The notes: generated by a model from the letters alone, not told the origin. Numbered from the stretch's first letter, positions 1 through 8,863 are shown. The stretch is DNA of 64,000 nt from Atopobacter sp. AH10 (GCF_003664595.1 NZ_QXPZ01000002.1:110931-174930); one strand, 5' to 3'. Numbers and translations: made by a program.

Positions 1-2
1 AC

Positions 3-236
3 CCTGATAAACTCCTAAAAGAAACCACTAAACGCATAATAAAACAAGAAACCGTCACAGGAAGCTGGATCAATTATATAGCAGAAACAGTCATCATAGA
101 CGGACAAGAAGAAAAAATATACCAAGGCGCTATCCAAATCGCCACAGATAATCATCAAGACAAAAACGAAAACATTAACTACCACTTCACCATCAACGCC
201 AAAACAGGAAAACTCCTTAGTTTTAAAAAAGTGTGA
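3..236 (+). CDS. C-terminal end of an unidentified protein (partial)
   Basis: An open frame enters from the left edge and runs 77 codons to a TGA at 234-236, so only the C-terminus is visible and the start lies outside the window. The visible part is polar and lysine-rich, with a final segment INYHFTINAKTGKLLSFKK that resembles the beta-hairpin of PepSY-like or secreted beta-rich domains; this resemblance is weak and I do not assign a family. The stop codon is formed by the GTGTGA motif that opens the first unit of the downstream repeat array, so the array abuts or has replaced the original gene end. A truncated older C-terminus is possible. Confidence 0.6.
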   Translation, partial: PDKLLKETTKRIIKQETVTGSWINYIAETVIIDGQEEKIYQGAIQIATDNHQDKNENINYHFTINAKTGKLLSFKKV

Positions 237-853
237 GCTTGAGCGGGTAGATCGGAAACTCTGGAGACTTTTGGCGAAAGGTCAACAAAGACCTTTCAGA
301 CAAAAGCCGAAGAGGACGTCCGATCTGCTCAAGCGAGCACGACAATAAAAGTGTGAGAAGTCTCGGTTAGCTCCGAGCACTAAGGAACTTTTGTTGATGG
401 GCATAAGCCCGGCATAAAAAAGCGACTTAGGCCACAGGAGCTGCGACATCGAGCACGCCTAAAAAAGTGTGAGATGTCTCGGTTAGCTCCGAGCACTAAG
501 GAACTTTTGTTGACGGGCAAAAAGCCCGGCATAAAAAAGCGACTTAGGCCACAGGAGCTGCGACATCGAGCACGCCTAAAAAAGTGTGAGATGTCTCGGT
601 TAGCTCCGAGCACTAAGGAACTTTTGTTGACGGGCAAAAAGCCCGGCATAAAAAAGCGACTTAGGCCACAGGAGCTGCGACATCGAGCACGCCTATAAAA
701 GTGTGAGCTTGAGCGTTTAGGAGTGGATCACTGGAGCATTTAGCAGTAGAGCGAGACAATCGCTCGCTGATAAATAGCGAAGTGGACGCCACTCCTGCTC
801 AAGCAAACATGCCTATAAAAGTGTGCGCTTGAGCGGGTAGATCGGAAACTCTG
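225..853 (+). repeat. Tandem array of six ~118-bp palindromic units
   Basis: Units begin with GTGTGA/GTGTGC at 231, 351, 467, 584, 701 and 821 (spacing 120, 116, 117, 117, 120), each preceded by an A-run. Each full unit can fold into a long hairpin: an outer arm of 8 bp, a 4-nt bulge on the 5' side (GGGT, GGTT or GTTT), an inner arm of 6-8 bp starting with AG, then smaller inner stems. In unit 1, 237-244 pairs with 327-334 and 249-256 pairs with 319-326, with a central GAAAGGTC/GACCTTTC hairpin. Units 2-4 are nearly identical to each other; units 1 and 5 have different arm sequences that still pair. Unit 6 matches the first 33 bases of unit 1 and then breaks off. Short open frames here are by-products of the repeats. 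Function unknown. Confidence 0.9.
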
Positions 854-915
854 ATACGGATTTAAAGACATGAACTTTATCATTTTAAACAACTTTTTGA
901 ATCGAGGTGACACTT

Positions 916-1572
916 GTGGATCCAGTCCATAAATTATTTAAAAATTTTCCCAAAAGACCTGAACAAGCCCTAAAAAATCAAGAACCGCTGGGGCAAATTC
1001 GTCGGAAGAAACTTCAACTATCTGCCCCTATTATCCAACAGCTTCAAAAAGAATTTTTCGCCTTTGACTTAGAAACCACTGGCTTAAATCGAACACAGGA
1101 TAGAATGGTTGAAATTGGTATTCTCCGCTATCAAAGAGGACAAATAGTCGATCAATTCAACTTACTGATCAATCCAGGCTTTCCCATGCCCAAAGCCGCT
1201 TCACGGGTCAACCACATCACAGATAGCATGCTAGAAAATGCTCCTTTAGAAAAAGAAGCTCTTCGTCATATCTATGAGTTCTTATCCCCAGTCCTGACCA
1301 AAAATGCTTTAATTTGTGCCCATAACGCCAACTTTGATATCAGCTTCCTAGGAAATGCCTTCGAACGCAATGGCTATCAAGGTACCGTTCATTATCTCGA
1401 CACATTAACCGAAGCAAGGCTATTAGTTGATGATGTACCCAACCACAAACTAGGGACTCTCGCCTCTTACTTCTCTATCTTCAATGACGATCCGCATCGA
1501 GCCATTGGAGATAGCAAAACCTGTGGGGCTTTACTACTTCAGCTGGCCAATCTTTATAGAGGGATAGACTAA
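916..1572 (+). CDS. DnaQ-like DEDDh 3'-5' exonuclease
   Basis: This is a 218-residue exonuclease of the DnaQ/PolC-epsilon (DEDDh) fold. All three motifs are present: Exo I FFAFDLETTGL with Asp51 and Glu53, Exo II HNANFDISFL, and Exo III HRAIGD with the histidine typical of DEDDh enzymes. About 45 basic N-terminal residues precede the nuclease domain, which is stand-alone with no helicase or polymerase domain attached. The GTG at 916 is chosen because GAGGTG (904-909) sits 6 nt upstream; an in-frame GTG at 907 would lie inside that ribosome site. By family it removes 3' nucleotides from DNA or RNA, in proofreading or repair; the exact substrate cannot be read from sequence. It lies alone between the repeat array and a convergent flavodoxin gene. 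Confidence 0.85.
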   Translation: MDPVHKLFKNFPKRPEQALKNQEPLGQIRRKKLQLSAPIIQQLQKEFFAFDLETTGLNRTQDRMVEIGILRYQRGQIVDQFNLLINPGFPMPKAASRVNHITDSMLENAPLEKEALRHIYEFLSPVLTKNALICAHNANFDISFLGNAFERNGYQGTVHYLDTLTEARLLVDDVPNHKLGTLASYFSIFNDDPHRAIGDSKTCGALLLQLANLYRGID

Positions 1573-1593
1573 ATCCATCAAAGACTACAAACG

Positions 1594-1638
1594 AAAAACA
1601 CGTCTCTTACTCTTATTTGGAGTAGAAACGTGTTTTTT
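1594..1638. terminator. Bidirectional terminator between the exonuclease and flavodoxin genes
   Basis: The arms AAAACACGT and ACGTGTTTT enclose a shorter TACTC/GAGTA pairing, with a T-run on the plus side and an A-rich left flank. It lies between two convergent genes and can serve both. Confidence 0.8.
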
Positions 1639-1645
1639 TGCTACA

Positions 1646-2128
1646 CTAAAGGTCTAAACTATTGACCCATTCAGCTATTTCTTCTTTGCTAAATTCTTGA
1701 CCAAAGCGCTTTTCACCTAGGCAATGCATATGAGGCAAGGATTCTTCTAAAGCTTCTTTCGTCTCTCCCATGCCACTTTCTTCAGAAGTCGCAAATAAGG
1801 CAATCTTTTTATTCTCTAGGTCATTTTGTTCTAGGAAAGTATTGACGATCGTTGGCGCAACACCCCACCAAATAGGAAATCCTAAGAAAATTAACTCATA
1901 TTGCTCTAGTTTTTCTATTGGACTAGATGAGGCCAATTCAGGACGAGAGGACCTATCTGCCATTTCAATGGACGATCGACTCTCTTTATTCCTCCAGTCT
2001 AAATCTTCTTTGCTATATAAATCTTTTGGCACAATTTCTAGCAATTCACTTGAAGTCAACTGAGCCAAGCATTCTGCTAGCTTTTTAGTGACCCCTGTTG
2101 CTGAAAAATAGACTATCGCACTCTTCAT
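1646..2128 (-). CDS. Flavodoxin-like FMN protein
   Basis: This 160-residue protein has a flavodoxin fold. The N-terminal VYFSATGVTKKLAE is the FMN-phosphate loop, LIFLGFPIWWGVAP is the flavin-contacting loop, and ALFATSEESGMG is the third FMN-binding segment. It resembles the Flavodoxin_4-type proteins that act as small electron carriers or quinone/FMN oxidoreductases in the cytoplasm; no specific partner is indicated. A ribosome site AGGAGAGGAG precedes the ATG. It lies downstream of the M20 amidohydrolase on the same strand, with about 200 bp between, so co-transcription is uncertain. Confidence 0.85.
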   Translation of the reverse strand: MKSAIVYFSATGVTKKLAECLAQLTSSELLEIVPKDLYSKEDLDWRNKESRSSIEMADRSSRPELASSSPIEKLEQYELIFLGFPIWWGVAPTIVNTFLEQNDLENKKIALFATSEESGMGETKEALEESLPHMHCLGEKRFGQEFSKEEIAEWVNSLDL

Positions 2129-2336
2129 TTACCTCGCTCCTCTCCTTGATAGAATGGCTATTGATTTTGACCTTAAGCCAAACTTATCTACTGCCTTATA
2201 TTTTACTCCTGATAAGTAGAAATAAGCTAAACTTTTTTCATATAAGCTGTAAAAGTAAACTTTTAAATAGGGCAACCTTTTTTCCTACTTTATTGACCGC
2301 TTCATATGAAGATTATTAGTATTTCATTTTTACCTA

Positions 2337-3458
2337 CTAGTCTTTTGCCCGAGCTATAGCCGCAAAAAGGGCTAGGCCATAAGGGATTTCATCATCTGGA
2401 AAATCAAAATCATCCGAATGCAATTCAGCATAATCTCCATCCCCTAAGAAAAAGAAGGCTCCTTCTATTTCTTTCGTATACCAACCGAAATCTTCAGAAG
2501 ATCGAATAGGTTCGTCTAATAAGTCATAAGCTAAGCCGGCACTTGAAAATATCTTTCCTAACCGCTTTACTTCACTAATAGAATTCGAGGTATCTGGGAA
2601 AGTATCTGTCAGACTATGCTCCAACTTTAAGCCTTCCTCTTTGGCAATGGTTTGAGCTTGCTTTAACATGACTTCAATGAGATGATTCAAATCTTTTGAA
2701 CGAGCCGCACGTACCGTCAAATTAAGATCCCCTTCTCCTGGACTCACGCCAAAATTATCCTCTCCTACAGCAGTTGAAATAATAGTTGCTAGGATCATAT
2801 CATCAAATTTTTCCCCAGCGAATTCTACAGGGGAATACCCATGAAACACACTCAATGGTCGCCAAAGTTCCACTAAACGCCCAATAGCATATATTGGATT
2901 TTTCCCTTTTTCAGGCTCTGATGCATGCGATTGTTGCCCTTCAAAATGCAACTTTAGCCCACTTGAAGCGCACATTAAGGTACCTGCTTTAAAATGTGCC
3001 GTATTTTTAGTTAAATGAGGCCAATTATGCAGACCATATATCCGATCTACTTTAGCTTCTTTTAGCATTTCACAACACTGCTTAGCCCCTACACCGTTTT
3101 CTTCCGCATGTTGAAAAAGATACACAATATTCCGACCCAATTTTTCCTTATCCAAGAGCATAGCTAAAGCACATAGGATTGTAGAATGGCCATCATGACC
3201 ACAGCCATGATGCGCTACAAAGTGGGAATTCACAATAGAATCCATATCCGCTCTAAAAGCAAGCGTCTCTTTTTCCCCTTCATCTTTAACGGCATAAAAA
3301 TAAGCACCCTTATCTACAATTTTGACAGAAGTATGCTGGCTTAAAAAATGCATTAGCCGTTCCTTCGTTCCTGATTCATGTTCAGATACTTGTGGATTTT
3401 CATGCAAGTCATGACGCAAATCTAACAACAAGGTCATTTGCTGATCAGTTAATGTCAT
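2337..3458 (-). CDS. M20-family amidohydrolase (metal-dependent)
   Basis: This 373-residue protein belongs to the M20 peptidase/amidohydrolase family (N-acyl-amino-acid hydrolase or carboxypeptidase type). The N-terminus LLDLRHDLHENPQVSEHE is the usual 'RRxLHxxPE'-like opening. HHGCGHDGHST is the metal-binding segment, HAEENGVGA carries the catalytic Glu pair, and a lid domain sits roughly at residues 170-280. It probably removes an acyl group from an amino acid or short peptide in the cytoplasm; the substrate cannot be told. The ATG is preceded by GGAGGAGAAGG. There is no obvious operon partner. Confidence 0.85.
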   Translation of the reverse strand: MTLTDQQMTLLLDLRHDLHENPQVSEHESGTKERLMHFLSQHTSVKIVDKGAYFYAVKDEGEKETLAFRADMDSIVNSHFVAHHGCGHDGHSTILCALAMLLDKEKLGRNIVYLFQHAEENGVGAKQCCEMLKEAKVDRIYGLHNWPHLTKNTAHFKAGTLMCASSGLKLHFEGQQSHASEPEKGKNPIYAIGRLVELWRPLSVFHGYSPVEFAGEKFDDMILATIISTAVGEDNFGVSPGEGDLNLTVRAARSKDLNHLIEVMLKQAQTIAKEEGLKLEHSLTDTFPDTSNSISEVKRLGKIFSSAGLAYDLLDEPIRSSEDFGWYTKEIEGAFFFLGDGDYAELHSDDFDFPDDEIPYGLALFAAIARAKD

Positions 3459-3719
3459 CCTTCTCCTCCAAAAGAACGATTTATTCCTAAACTTAGTCGC
3501 TCTTTATCTTGATGTAATGGAAAGTAGTCCTCTTCTTTTAAAAAACTGCTCTCTCTCCATTATACGCCTTATATATCTTTTGACTAGTTCTTCTCCAGCC
3601 ACTACCCATGCGCTTTGAATCGTTTTTTGCATTCACCCTATTAAGGCACATGGCTCTTTGTCACAATTGCTTAATAAAAACTAGTCTGCCCCTTTAAGTT
3701 ATAAAAAGACAAGAAAAAT
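3459..3719. other. Intergenic stretch upstream of the M20 gene
   Basis: Together with the trmB terminator at 3720-3753 and the flank to 3831, this gene-free stretch is about 370 bp. It presumably holds the promoter of the M20 gene (minus strand), but I see no clear -35/-10 pair, no RNA gene and no repeat. Confidence 0.4.
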
Positions 3720-3753
3720 AGGATAAGCCTCCCTTACAGGATTTGCTTATCCT
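3720..3753 (-). terminator. Terminator downstream of trmB
   Basis: AGGATAAGC and GCTTATCCT form a 9-bp stem. On the minus strand it is followed by ATTTTTCTT, which makes it the end of the ecsA-ecsB-ytmP-trmB transcript. Confidence 0.75.
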
Positions 3754-3831
3754 AATTAATTATACTCTTCAAAAAGAGCACAGAATTTCCCCAAGTTACA
3801 AAGAAAGTTTTTTTAGCCCTTTATCTAAAAG

Positions 3832-4479
3832 CTAATCTTCTCTTTTGAAATGCAATCTGGCTCTATAAATAGGGTGACCCATTTGGCTAAAACGTTCCTC
3901 GTATTCTGTTTGAACATTATCAGGGTCATTCAACTCGTGCAAATCAAGAGAAACTTCATCTAAAAGAGCGCCGTAGTGAGAAAAAGATACCAAGGAATAT
4001 TCAAATAAGCCACGATTATCAGTCTTCAACTGCAATTGCCCATCAGCTTTTAGTACTCTTTCATAACGTCGAAGAAAATTCTCATGGGTCAAGCGACGTT
4101 TAGCATGTTTTTTCTTCGGCCAAGGATCGGAAAAATTCAGATAAACTTGATCCACTTCATTTTCTTCAAACAAGCTATCCAAATCTTCTCCATTTGTATG
4201 AATCAAGCGGACGTTTGGCAAAGGGTCTTCTAGTAACTTTTCTAAGCCCATTACTATAACACTTTCTTGAACCTCAATCCCAACAAAGTTAATCTCAGGG
4301 TAGCGTTTAGCCATCCCCATAACAAATTGGCCTTTCCCCATACCCACTTCAATATGAAGAGGATGATCATTACCAAAGACTTGTTTCCAGAGCCCCTTTT
4401 TTTCTGTCGCTTGAGTTAACACCCACTCCGGATGAGCTGCTAACTTATCTTTTGCCCAAGGTTTATGCCTTAGCCTCAT
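3832..4479 (-). CDS. trmB: tRNA (guanine-N7-)-methyltransferase TrmB
   Basis: This 215-residue SAM-dependent methyltransferase makes m7G46 in the variable loop of tRNAs. It opens with MRLRHKPWAK, the conserved basic N-terminus. HIEVGMGKGQF is SAM-binding motif I, FVGIEVQ is motif II, and LNFSDPWPKKKHAKRRL is the signature of the family. Length matches the Bacillus homologue (~213). It lies 75 bp downstream of the YtmP-like kinase gene; the ytmP-trmB pairing is conserved in Firmicutes. It ends the run of genes that begins with ecsA. Confidence 0.95.
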   Translation of the reverse strand: MRLRHKPWAKDKLAAHPEWVLTQATEKKGLWKQVFGNDHPLHIEVGMGKGQFVMGMAKRYPEINFVGIEVQESVIVMGLEKLLEDPLPNVRLIHTNGEDLDSLFEENEVDQVYLNFSDPWPKKKHAKRRLTHENFLRRYERVLKADGQLQLKTDNRGLFEYSLVSFSHYGALLDEVSLDLHELNDPDNVQTEYEERFSQMGHPIYRARLHFKRED

Positions 4480-4554
4480 GGATCTGTTCTCCTTCCTTGT
4501 CTAAGCTACTTGTTTATGCCTATATGCGCTATAAAACGATGGAGCCACCCCAAA

Positions 4555-5364
4555 TTATTGTTCATCGGGATGGCCTAAAATAGATCGTTGCTCGTAAATT
4601 TGTTTCATCAATAAAATATGCTTGTTAACAGCAAAAAGTCGCCCTTCAAAATGATTTTGCTTGATCGCTAACATGAGATTGATTAAGGTATACCACTCCA
4701 CACGATGATAGACGTCATCTGTCAAACGTAACCCATACTGGTCAAACCATTCTTGCCATTGATCTAATGGGATATAACGGGATAGGATATAAGTCATATC
4801 GCTAATGGGATCAGCTATACGGACATTTTCCCAGTCGACCAAATATAATTCCCCAGTAGGAGCGTTCAAAAAGTTCTTGTGGTTTAAATCTCCATGACAA
4901 ACTGTTCGTTCATTGGAGGCAATCAATTCTTGTGTGTCTTCCAAATATTCTAGGACACGATTGAGCCAAGTATGACTCACCAAATCTCTATGCAAGTTTG
5001 ACTTATATAAGTTAATAAAATGACGTGGTTCATAGGAAGGCCCTTGCACTTGTTCAAGCATATTCAAGAGTTTTTTACTCCCATGTACTTGTTTAAGTAA
5101 CTGAATAATGGCTTCTTGCCCCATTTCATCAGCTTTCAACGTCCGCCCTTCCAACCATTCTTGGGCAGTTAAAATATCCCCGCTAGTGGACCTTCTCGTC
5201 CATATCAACTTAGCCGTGATCCCCTCACTGGACAAAGCTGCCAAGAAGGGGGAAGAATTCTTTTTTAGAAAAATGCGTTGGTCATCCTTTGTCCCCATAT
5301 AGGCTTGACCTGTATCGCCACCTATTGGATGTAACTGCCAACCAGCATCCATATTGTAATCCAT
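4555..5364 (-). CDS. YtmP-like aminoglycoside/choline kinase-fold phosphotransferase
   Basis: This 269-residue protein has the APH/choline kinase fold. VCHGDLNHKNFL is the Brenner-type catalytic loop (HGDLxxxN), and LVDWENVRIADP is the metal-binding segment corresponding to DxD/DFG. The N-terminal lobe includes FLKKNSSPFLAALSSEGI, where the first Lys pair is the probable ATP-binding lysine. Its position between ecsB and trmB matches Bacillus ytmP, whose small-molecule substrate is not known to me. It is unlikely to be an antibiotic-resistance enzyme given this conserved housekeeping context. The start has AAGGTGGG 5 nt upstream. Confidence 0.85.
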   Translation of the reverse strand: MDYNMDAGWQLHPIGGDTGQAYMGTKDDQRIFLKKNSSPFLAALSSEGITAKLIWTRRSTSGDILTAQEWLEGRTLKADEMGQEAIIQLLKQVHGSKKLLNMLEQVQGPSYEPRHFINLYKSNLHRDLVSHTWLNRVLEYLEDTQELIASNERTVCHGDLNHKNFLNAPTGELYLVDWENVRIADPISDMTYILSRYIPLDQWQEWFDQYGLRLTDDVYHRVEWYTLINLMLAIKQNHFEGRLFAVNKHILLMKQIYEQRSILGHPDEQ

Positions 5365-5383
5365 GTGTACCCACCTTAATTTA

Positions 5384-6439
5384 TCAATCTCTTCTCGCCT
5401 TCCGTTCGCGATAGGCGCTCAGTCCGTAAAGGCTAAATGCAAATAAAAGGAAGACAACTATCCCAAAGCTAGGGAGGGTCTCCCAATGCGTGACTTTACT
5501 TACTATACCGAAAATTCCGGCTTGTAGCAAGATAACCCAAGCAATAATATGATGAAAATCATGTTCTTTTTCCGCTTTACTTGCTCTTTGAACTCTTTCA
5601 AGGAAAGTATGCGTTTCAAATTGGAGCAAAGATCCCCATTGTAAAGTCGTCATCAGCAAAAAGATTGCCTGAATAGCTAAAAGAAAAAGTGGAGGTAAAT
5701 TTCCTATTGAAAGCAAAAGCCCTAAAACAGTTAGCCAAATCCAAGAAGTCAAATATTCACTTGAACGTAAGGCCAAAGCTAATTGCCGTCCCCCATGAAC
5801 TGTCCTCATCTGTTTTTGACCCCAATGCATAAGAAAATCTAAATAGGCTCGACGCTTCACTTGCCCTAATCTCCGTTCTTTCACTCTGGTAAATTGACTG
5901 AAGAATAGCCACCAACGAGCTTGTCGTCTCATTTCTTTTTGATAACTTTGACGAAAGTCTCTTTGAATCATCCAACTAGCTTTTTTCTTTAAGGTCATCA
6001 ATTTCCCTACTAATATCACTAGCGTCACAAGAGAAAAAAGAAGTCCATAGGCTAGAGGCCAAACTTTCGTCCCTAAGACAACTAAAAGACAAATGAGCCA
6101 TTTCCCCATCGCTAAATAACTAGCCGAGAGAAAAACTTGACTTAAATACTCTTCAAAAAACTGATAGTTAGTCCTTAGCCAATAACCATCAGCTTCTTCT
6201 ATATAGAGCGGAAATGACGGCCTCACAGCAAAAAGAAAAGAGGCAATTGCTCCTAGATAAGCTAATAGTTTAACAATTGTCCTGAGTAATTGTGGATCTT
6301 TACTCGTTGTATAGGCTAAAGCTCCTAAAAGAAAAGTAAAAAATAAAACGGCATGATCATTAAAGACATATCGCCAATAGTTGAAACAAGCTTTACGAAA
6401 GGTCTCTTGTCTCAATCGAAAGATAGTTTTTCCAGACAT
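5384..6439 (-). CDS. ecsB: ABC transporter permease EcsB
   Basis: This 351-residue membrane protein has several hydrophobic segments, for example FFTFLLGALAYTT, WLICLLVVLGTKVW, IWLTVLGLLLSIG and a C-terminal IVVFLLFAFSLYGLSAY. The conserved RLRQETFRKACFNYWRYVFNDH start is typical of EcsB. It is 9 bp downstream of ecsA and is the membrane partner of that ATPase. In Bacillus and Staphylococcus, Ecs affects protein secretion, regulated intramembrane proteolysis and competence; the exported substrate is unsettled. A GTAGGAG ribosome site precedes the ATG. Confidence 0.9.
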   Translation of the reverse strand: MSGKTIFRLRQETFRKACFNYWRYVFNDHAVLFFTFLLGALAYTTSKDPQLLRTIVKLLAYLGAIASFLFAVRPSFPLYIEEADGYWLRTNYQFFEEYLSQVFLSASYLAMGKWLICLLVVLGTKVWPLAYGLLFSLVTLVILVGKLMTLKKKASWMIQRDFRQSYQKEMRRQARWWLFFSQFTRVKERRLGQVKRRAYLDFLMHWGQKQMRTVHGGRQLALALRSSEYLTSWIWLTVLGLLLSIGNLPPLFLLAIQAIFLLMTTLQWGSLLQFETHTFLERVQRASKAEKEHDFHHIIAWVILLQAGIFGIVSKVTHWETLPSFGIVVFLLFAFSLYGLSAYRERKARRD

Positions 6440-6448
6440 AGGCAGCTC

Positions 6449-7159
6449 CTACAAGTCCACTAAGGCAAAATAAGCACTAGCTAAATCAGACTGCCCACTT
6501 GCCTTGATCAAGTCTTGGGCGCTTCCTTCTGAAAGGACACGCCCCTCACTCATTACTACAAAACGATCACAATATTTTTCCGCTGTATCCAAGACATGAG
6601 TAGACAGCAATAAACTAGCCCCCTGCCTCTTCTTCTCCTCTAAAATATCTAACAAAGTCCGAATACCTAAAGGATCTAACCCCATAAATGGCTCATCAAT
6701 AACATATAAAGGGCATGACAGGCTTAAAGCTGCCACTAACATCACTTTTTGTTGCATCCCCTTTGAGAAAACTGATGGTAAACGATCTAAATCATGCTGC
6801 AAATGAAATTGTTCAGCCAAATCCATGGCTCTAGACCAAGTCGCTTCATCATCTTGCCCATAGGCTTTAAAACACAAGGCTAAGTGTTCTCTAAAAGTAA
6901 CTTCAGGATAAAGAATCGGACGCTCTGGAATATAGGCGATCTGTTTTAAATAATGAGGATCTGTCGCTTCTAAATTTTCATTCTTAATCCTTCCAGATGT
7001 TGGCTTTAATAGTCCCATGATATGCTTAATACAAGTAGATTTCCCTGCCCCATTTAAGCCAATCAAGGCAACAATTTCCCCATTATCGACATGAAAACTT
7101 AAATCAAATAAGACATTTTTTCGATAATAGCCTCCTGAAAGTTTCTCAATTTTTAACAT
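6449..7159 (-). CDS. ecsA: ABC transporter ATP-binding protein EcsA
   Basis: This 236-residue ATPase has Walker A GLNGAGKST, signature FSKGMQQK, Walker B LYVIDEPFMGLD and the H-loop STH. The signature departs from LSGGQ in the way usual for EcsA. It is the first gene of the run ecsA-ecsB-ytmP-trmB and has AGGAGAAGTC before the ATG. It should power the EcsB permease at the inner face of the membrane. Confidence 0.92.
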   Translation of the reverse strand: MLKIEKLSGGYYRKNVLFDLSFHVDNGEIVALIGLNGAGKSTCIKHIMGLLKPTSGRIKNENLEATDPHYLKQIAYIPERPILYPEVTFREHLALCFKAYGQDDEATWSRAMDLAEQFHLQHDLDRLPSVFSKGMQQKVMLVAALSLSCPLYVIDEPFMGLDPLGIRTLLDILEEKKRQGASLLLSTHVLDTAEKYCDRFVVMSEGRVLSEGSAQDLIKASGQSDLASAYFALVDL

Positions 7160-7393
7160 GACTTCTCCTCACTCCCTCCAAGACTCTTTTACATTTTTAT
7201 TTTTTGAATCACTGTATATTTTACCACGAGAAAAGAAAAGATTCACCTGCTCCTCTAAGGTCGTATGTGTTAATGTCAATTAAATCAAGCTACTTTCACT
7301 CGAAAGCAGTGAGAAGAATCGAAGCACATTGTAAGTGAGTTATTGAATGCCTATATCATATCAGACTAAGATGTCTTGCCCATTTCTCAAAAA

Positions 7394-7425
7394 GAGCGAG
7401 ACCGAAGCCTCGCTCAATTTTTTTG
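7394..7425 (+). terminator. Orphan plus-strand terminator at the island edge
   Basis: GAGCGAG and CTCGCTC form a 7-bp stem with a 8-nt loop, followed on the plus strand by an AATTTTTTT tract. No intact plus-strand gene ends here, so it may be left over from a lost gene. The rest of 7160-7470 shows nothing else I can name. Confidence 0.6.
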
Positions 7426-7470
7426 TGGTGATTTTAACATTCATTTACTTTCCAATAGCCTTTTTTCGAA

Positions 7471-8215
7471 CTACCTATATACGCAATTGTTTTTTTCTTC
7501 TGTTAGAATTTTTAAGTCTCTCTTTATTGTCCGTTCAGTCACATTCAATTGTTTAGCTAAATCATAGGCAGTAATTATAGAATTCATTTTAATTTCCTCA
7601 ATAATTTTTGCACGTCTATCATGAGGTTTTAATTTCTTATACTCATTTTGGGTGACATTTTGGACTTCATAATTTAAATTCTTTAAAATTGTTGTGAATG
7701 ATGATTCTGTTGACTTAAACTTCGGTTTGAATTCTTCTTTATAATTTTCTTCCGCTTCATAAGCTTCGATAATTTTTCTAAGTCCAGATCCTCTTCTTTC
7801 CATTAAATCCATTCTGGCAAATACATCTGCAAGTATAGGATTTCTTCTTGATGAAGAAACATCTAGTGGATTTATATCTTGAATAAATGTCCCATCATAC
7901 ATCCCACCAGGAGAGTATATTTCTAATCTGTCGTCATATATATCTACATGGACTTCACTACCAATTACTGAATAATCTCTGTGGATTAATGCATTTACTA
8001 AAGCTTCTTGGACTGCTCTTTCAGGATAATCTGGATATTCTATTCGATATAAAGGGCCTTTTTTCCACATCTTTTTTGAATTTCTTTTTACAAAATCTAA
8101 ACTTGCTTTTAAAAGGTTTGTTTACTTCAAGTCTTTCTTTTTTATCATAAAGATTTGTTTCTCCAAGATAGTCTTTTAAGTCCAAATTATCCCTTCTATC
8201 GTTCACATATTGCAA
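7471..8215 (-). pseudogene. Broken AlbA_2/HATPase_c_4-type transcriptional regulator
   Basis: The 3' part (8070 to 7471) encodes YPDYPERAVQEALVNALIHRDY, then EVHVDIYDDRLEIYSPGG and RRNPILADVF, RRGSGLRKI. These are hallmarks of the divergent ATPase (HATPase_c_4, 'AAA_4') regulators annotated as RecG-like or ATP-binding transcriptional regulators. A C-terminal helix-turn-helix (ITAYDLAKQLNVTERTIKRDLKIL) follows. Intact relatives are about 450-500 residues with an N-terminal AlbA_2 domain. Here only ~60 codons lie upstream, in a different frame (8215-8021). Reading ASLDFVKRNSKKMWKKG continuously requires a frameshift near 8110, and the AlbA_2 domain is absent. I read this as a truncated, frameshifted remnant. 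Confidence 0.75.
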
Positions 8216-8598
8216 TTAATTATACCACATTAAAATATTTTTATTCACATTGCCATGTTTTTTCATAGATTACATAGAGCTAATGAATTGCTATTAACTT
8301 TGACATAAAACAAACTAAACTAATGATCTTTAAAGATGATTGGTCAATTATATCAAATCCAATTTTAAGCCCTCGTAAACTCAAATATATACAACATAAT
8401 AAATAGTTTGAGTTACTAACCCATCCTCTTACTTAATAACATCATCAACGCATTCACTGAAGAGTCAGCTGTAATATGTTTATTTTATTAATAAGAAAAG
8501 ACTTGACTAACATACAATGACTATACTAAAAACTACTGTTCATTCCTTATCGTAATTAAGATAAAATAATGATATCAAAGCGAAAAAGGAGGGTTAAT
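8216..8598. other. AT-rich gene-free stretch in the island
   Basis: About 380 bp of very AT-rich DNA between two gene remnants. I see no gene, RNA, repeat or convincing promoter apart from AAAGGAGGG just before 8599, which belongs to the antitoxin remnant. Confidence 0.4.
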
Positions 8599-8776
8599 AT
8601 GAACATTAGTCCGGTTTCTGATTTAAGAAATAAATTTTCTGATGTAGAATCACAAGTGATGGTCTCTAATGAACCCGTTTTTTTACCAAAAACGGCTATG
8701 GAACGATGGTACTAATGTCGATTGAACAATATGAGAAATTAACAGTGGTTCATATAGCTTTCCTCTTGATAGATTA
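8599..8776 (+). pseudogene. Frameshifted Phd/YefM-family antitoxin remnant
   Basis: The ATG at 8599 follows AAAGGAGGG and encodes MNISPVSDLRNKFSDVESQV, the DNA-binding N-terminus of Phd/YefM antitoxins. After the T-run near 8680 one base is missing: restoring it gives LTKNGYGTMVLMSIEQYEKL, the next conserved stretch of the family. As it stands the frame stops early. After the EQYEKL segment the sequence also diverges and stops at 8774-8776, without the usual toxin-binding tail. No RelE/YoeB or Doc toxin gene follows. This is a dead antitoxin gene, not a working type II system. Confidence 0.8.
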
Positions 8777-8863
8777 ATTTTTGACACTTACATTCTACAA
8801 AAGAAAGGCTGTATGGACTTTCTTTATTCGATGTTCAACTTCATTTTACAATCAACCGTTTTT

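Noticed and set aside
380..698. Open frames of 74 and 89 codons on both strands in the left array
   Set aside because: They repeat the same peptide two or three times because they translate the tandem units; there is no ribosome site and the period of the DNA explains them.
225..853. CRISPR or type III antitoxin array at the left edge
   Set aside because: Units of 116-120 bp abut without unique spacers, are nearly identical over their full length in units 2-4, and no cas or ToxN-like gene is next to them.
2020..2050. Sigma-54 type -24/-12 promoter (TGGCAC)
   Set aside because: The TGGCAC lies inside the flavodoxin gene and no TTGCA follows at the needed distance; a second TGGCAC near 33006 also has wrong spacing.
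4555..5364. Aminoglycoside resistance phosphotransferase
   Set aside because: The fold is shared, but the ecsB-trmB neighbourhood is the conserved ytmP position, so a housekeeping role is far more likely.
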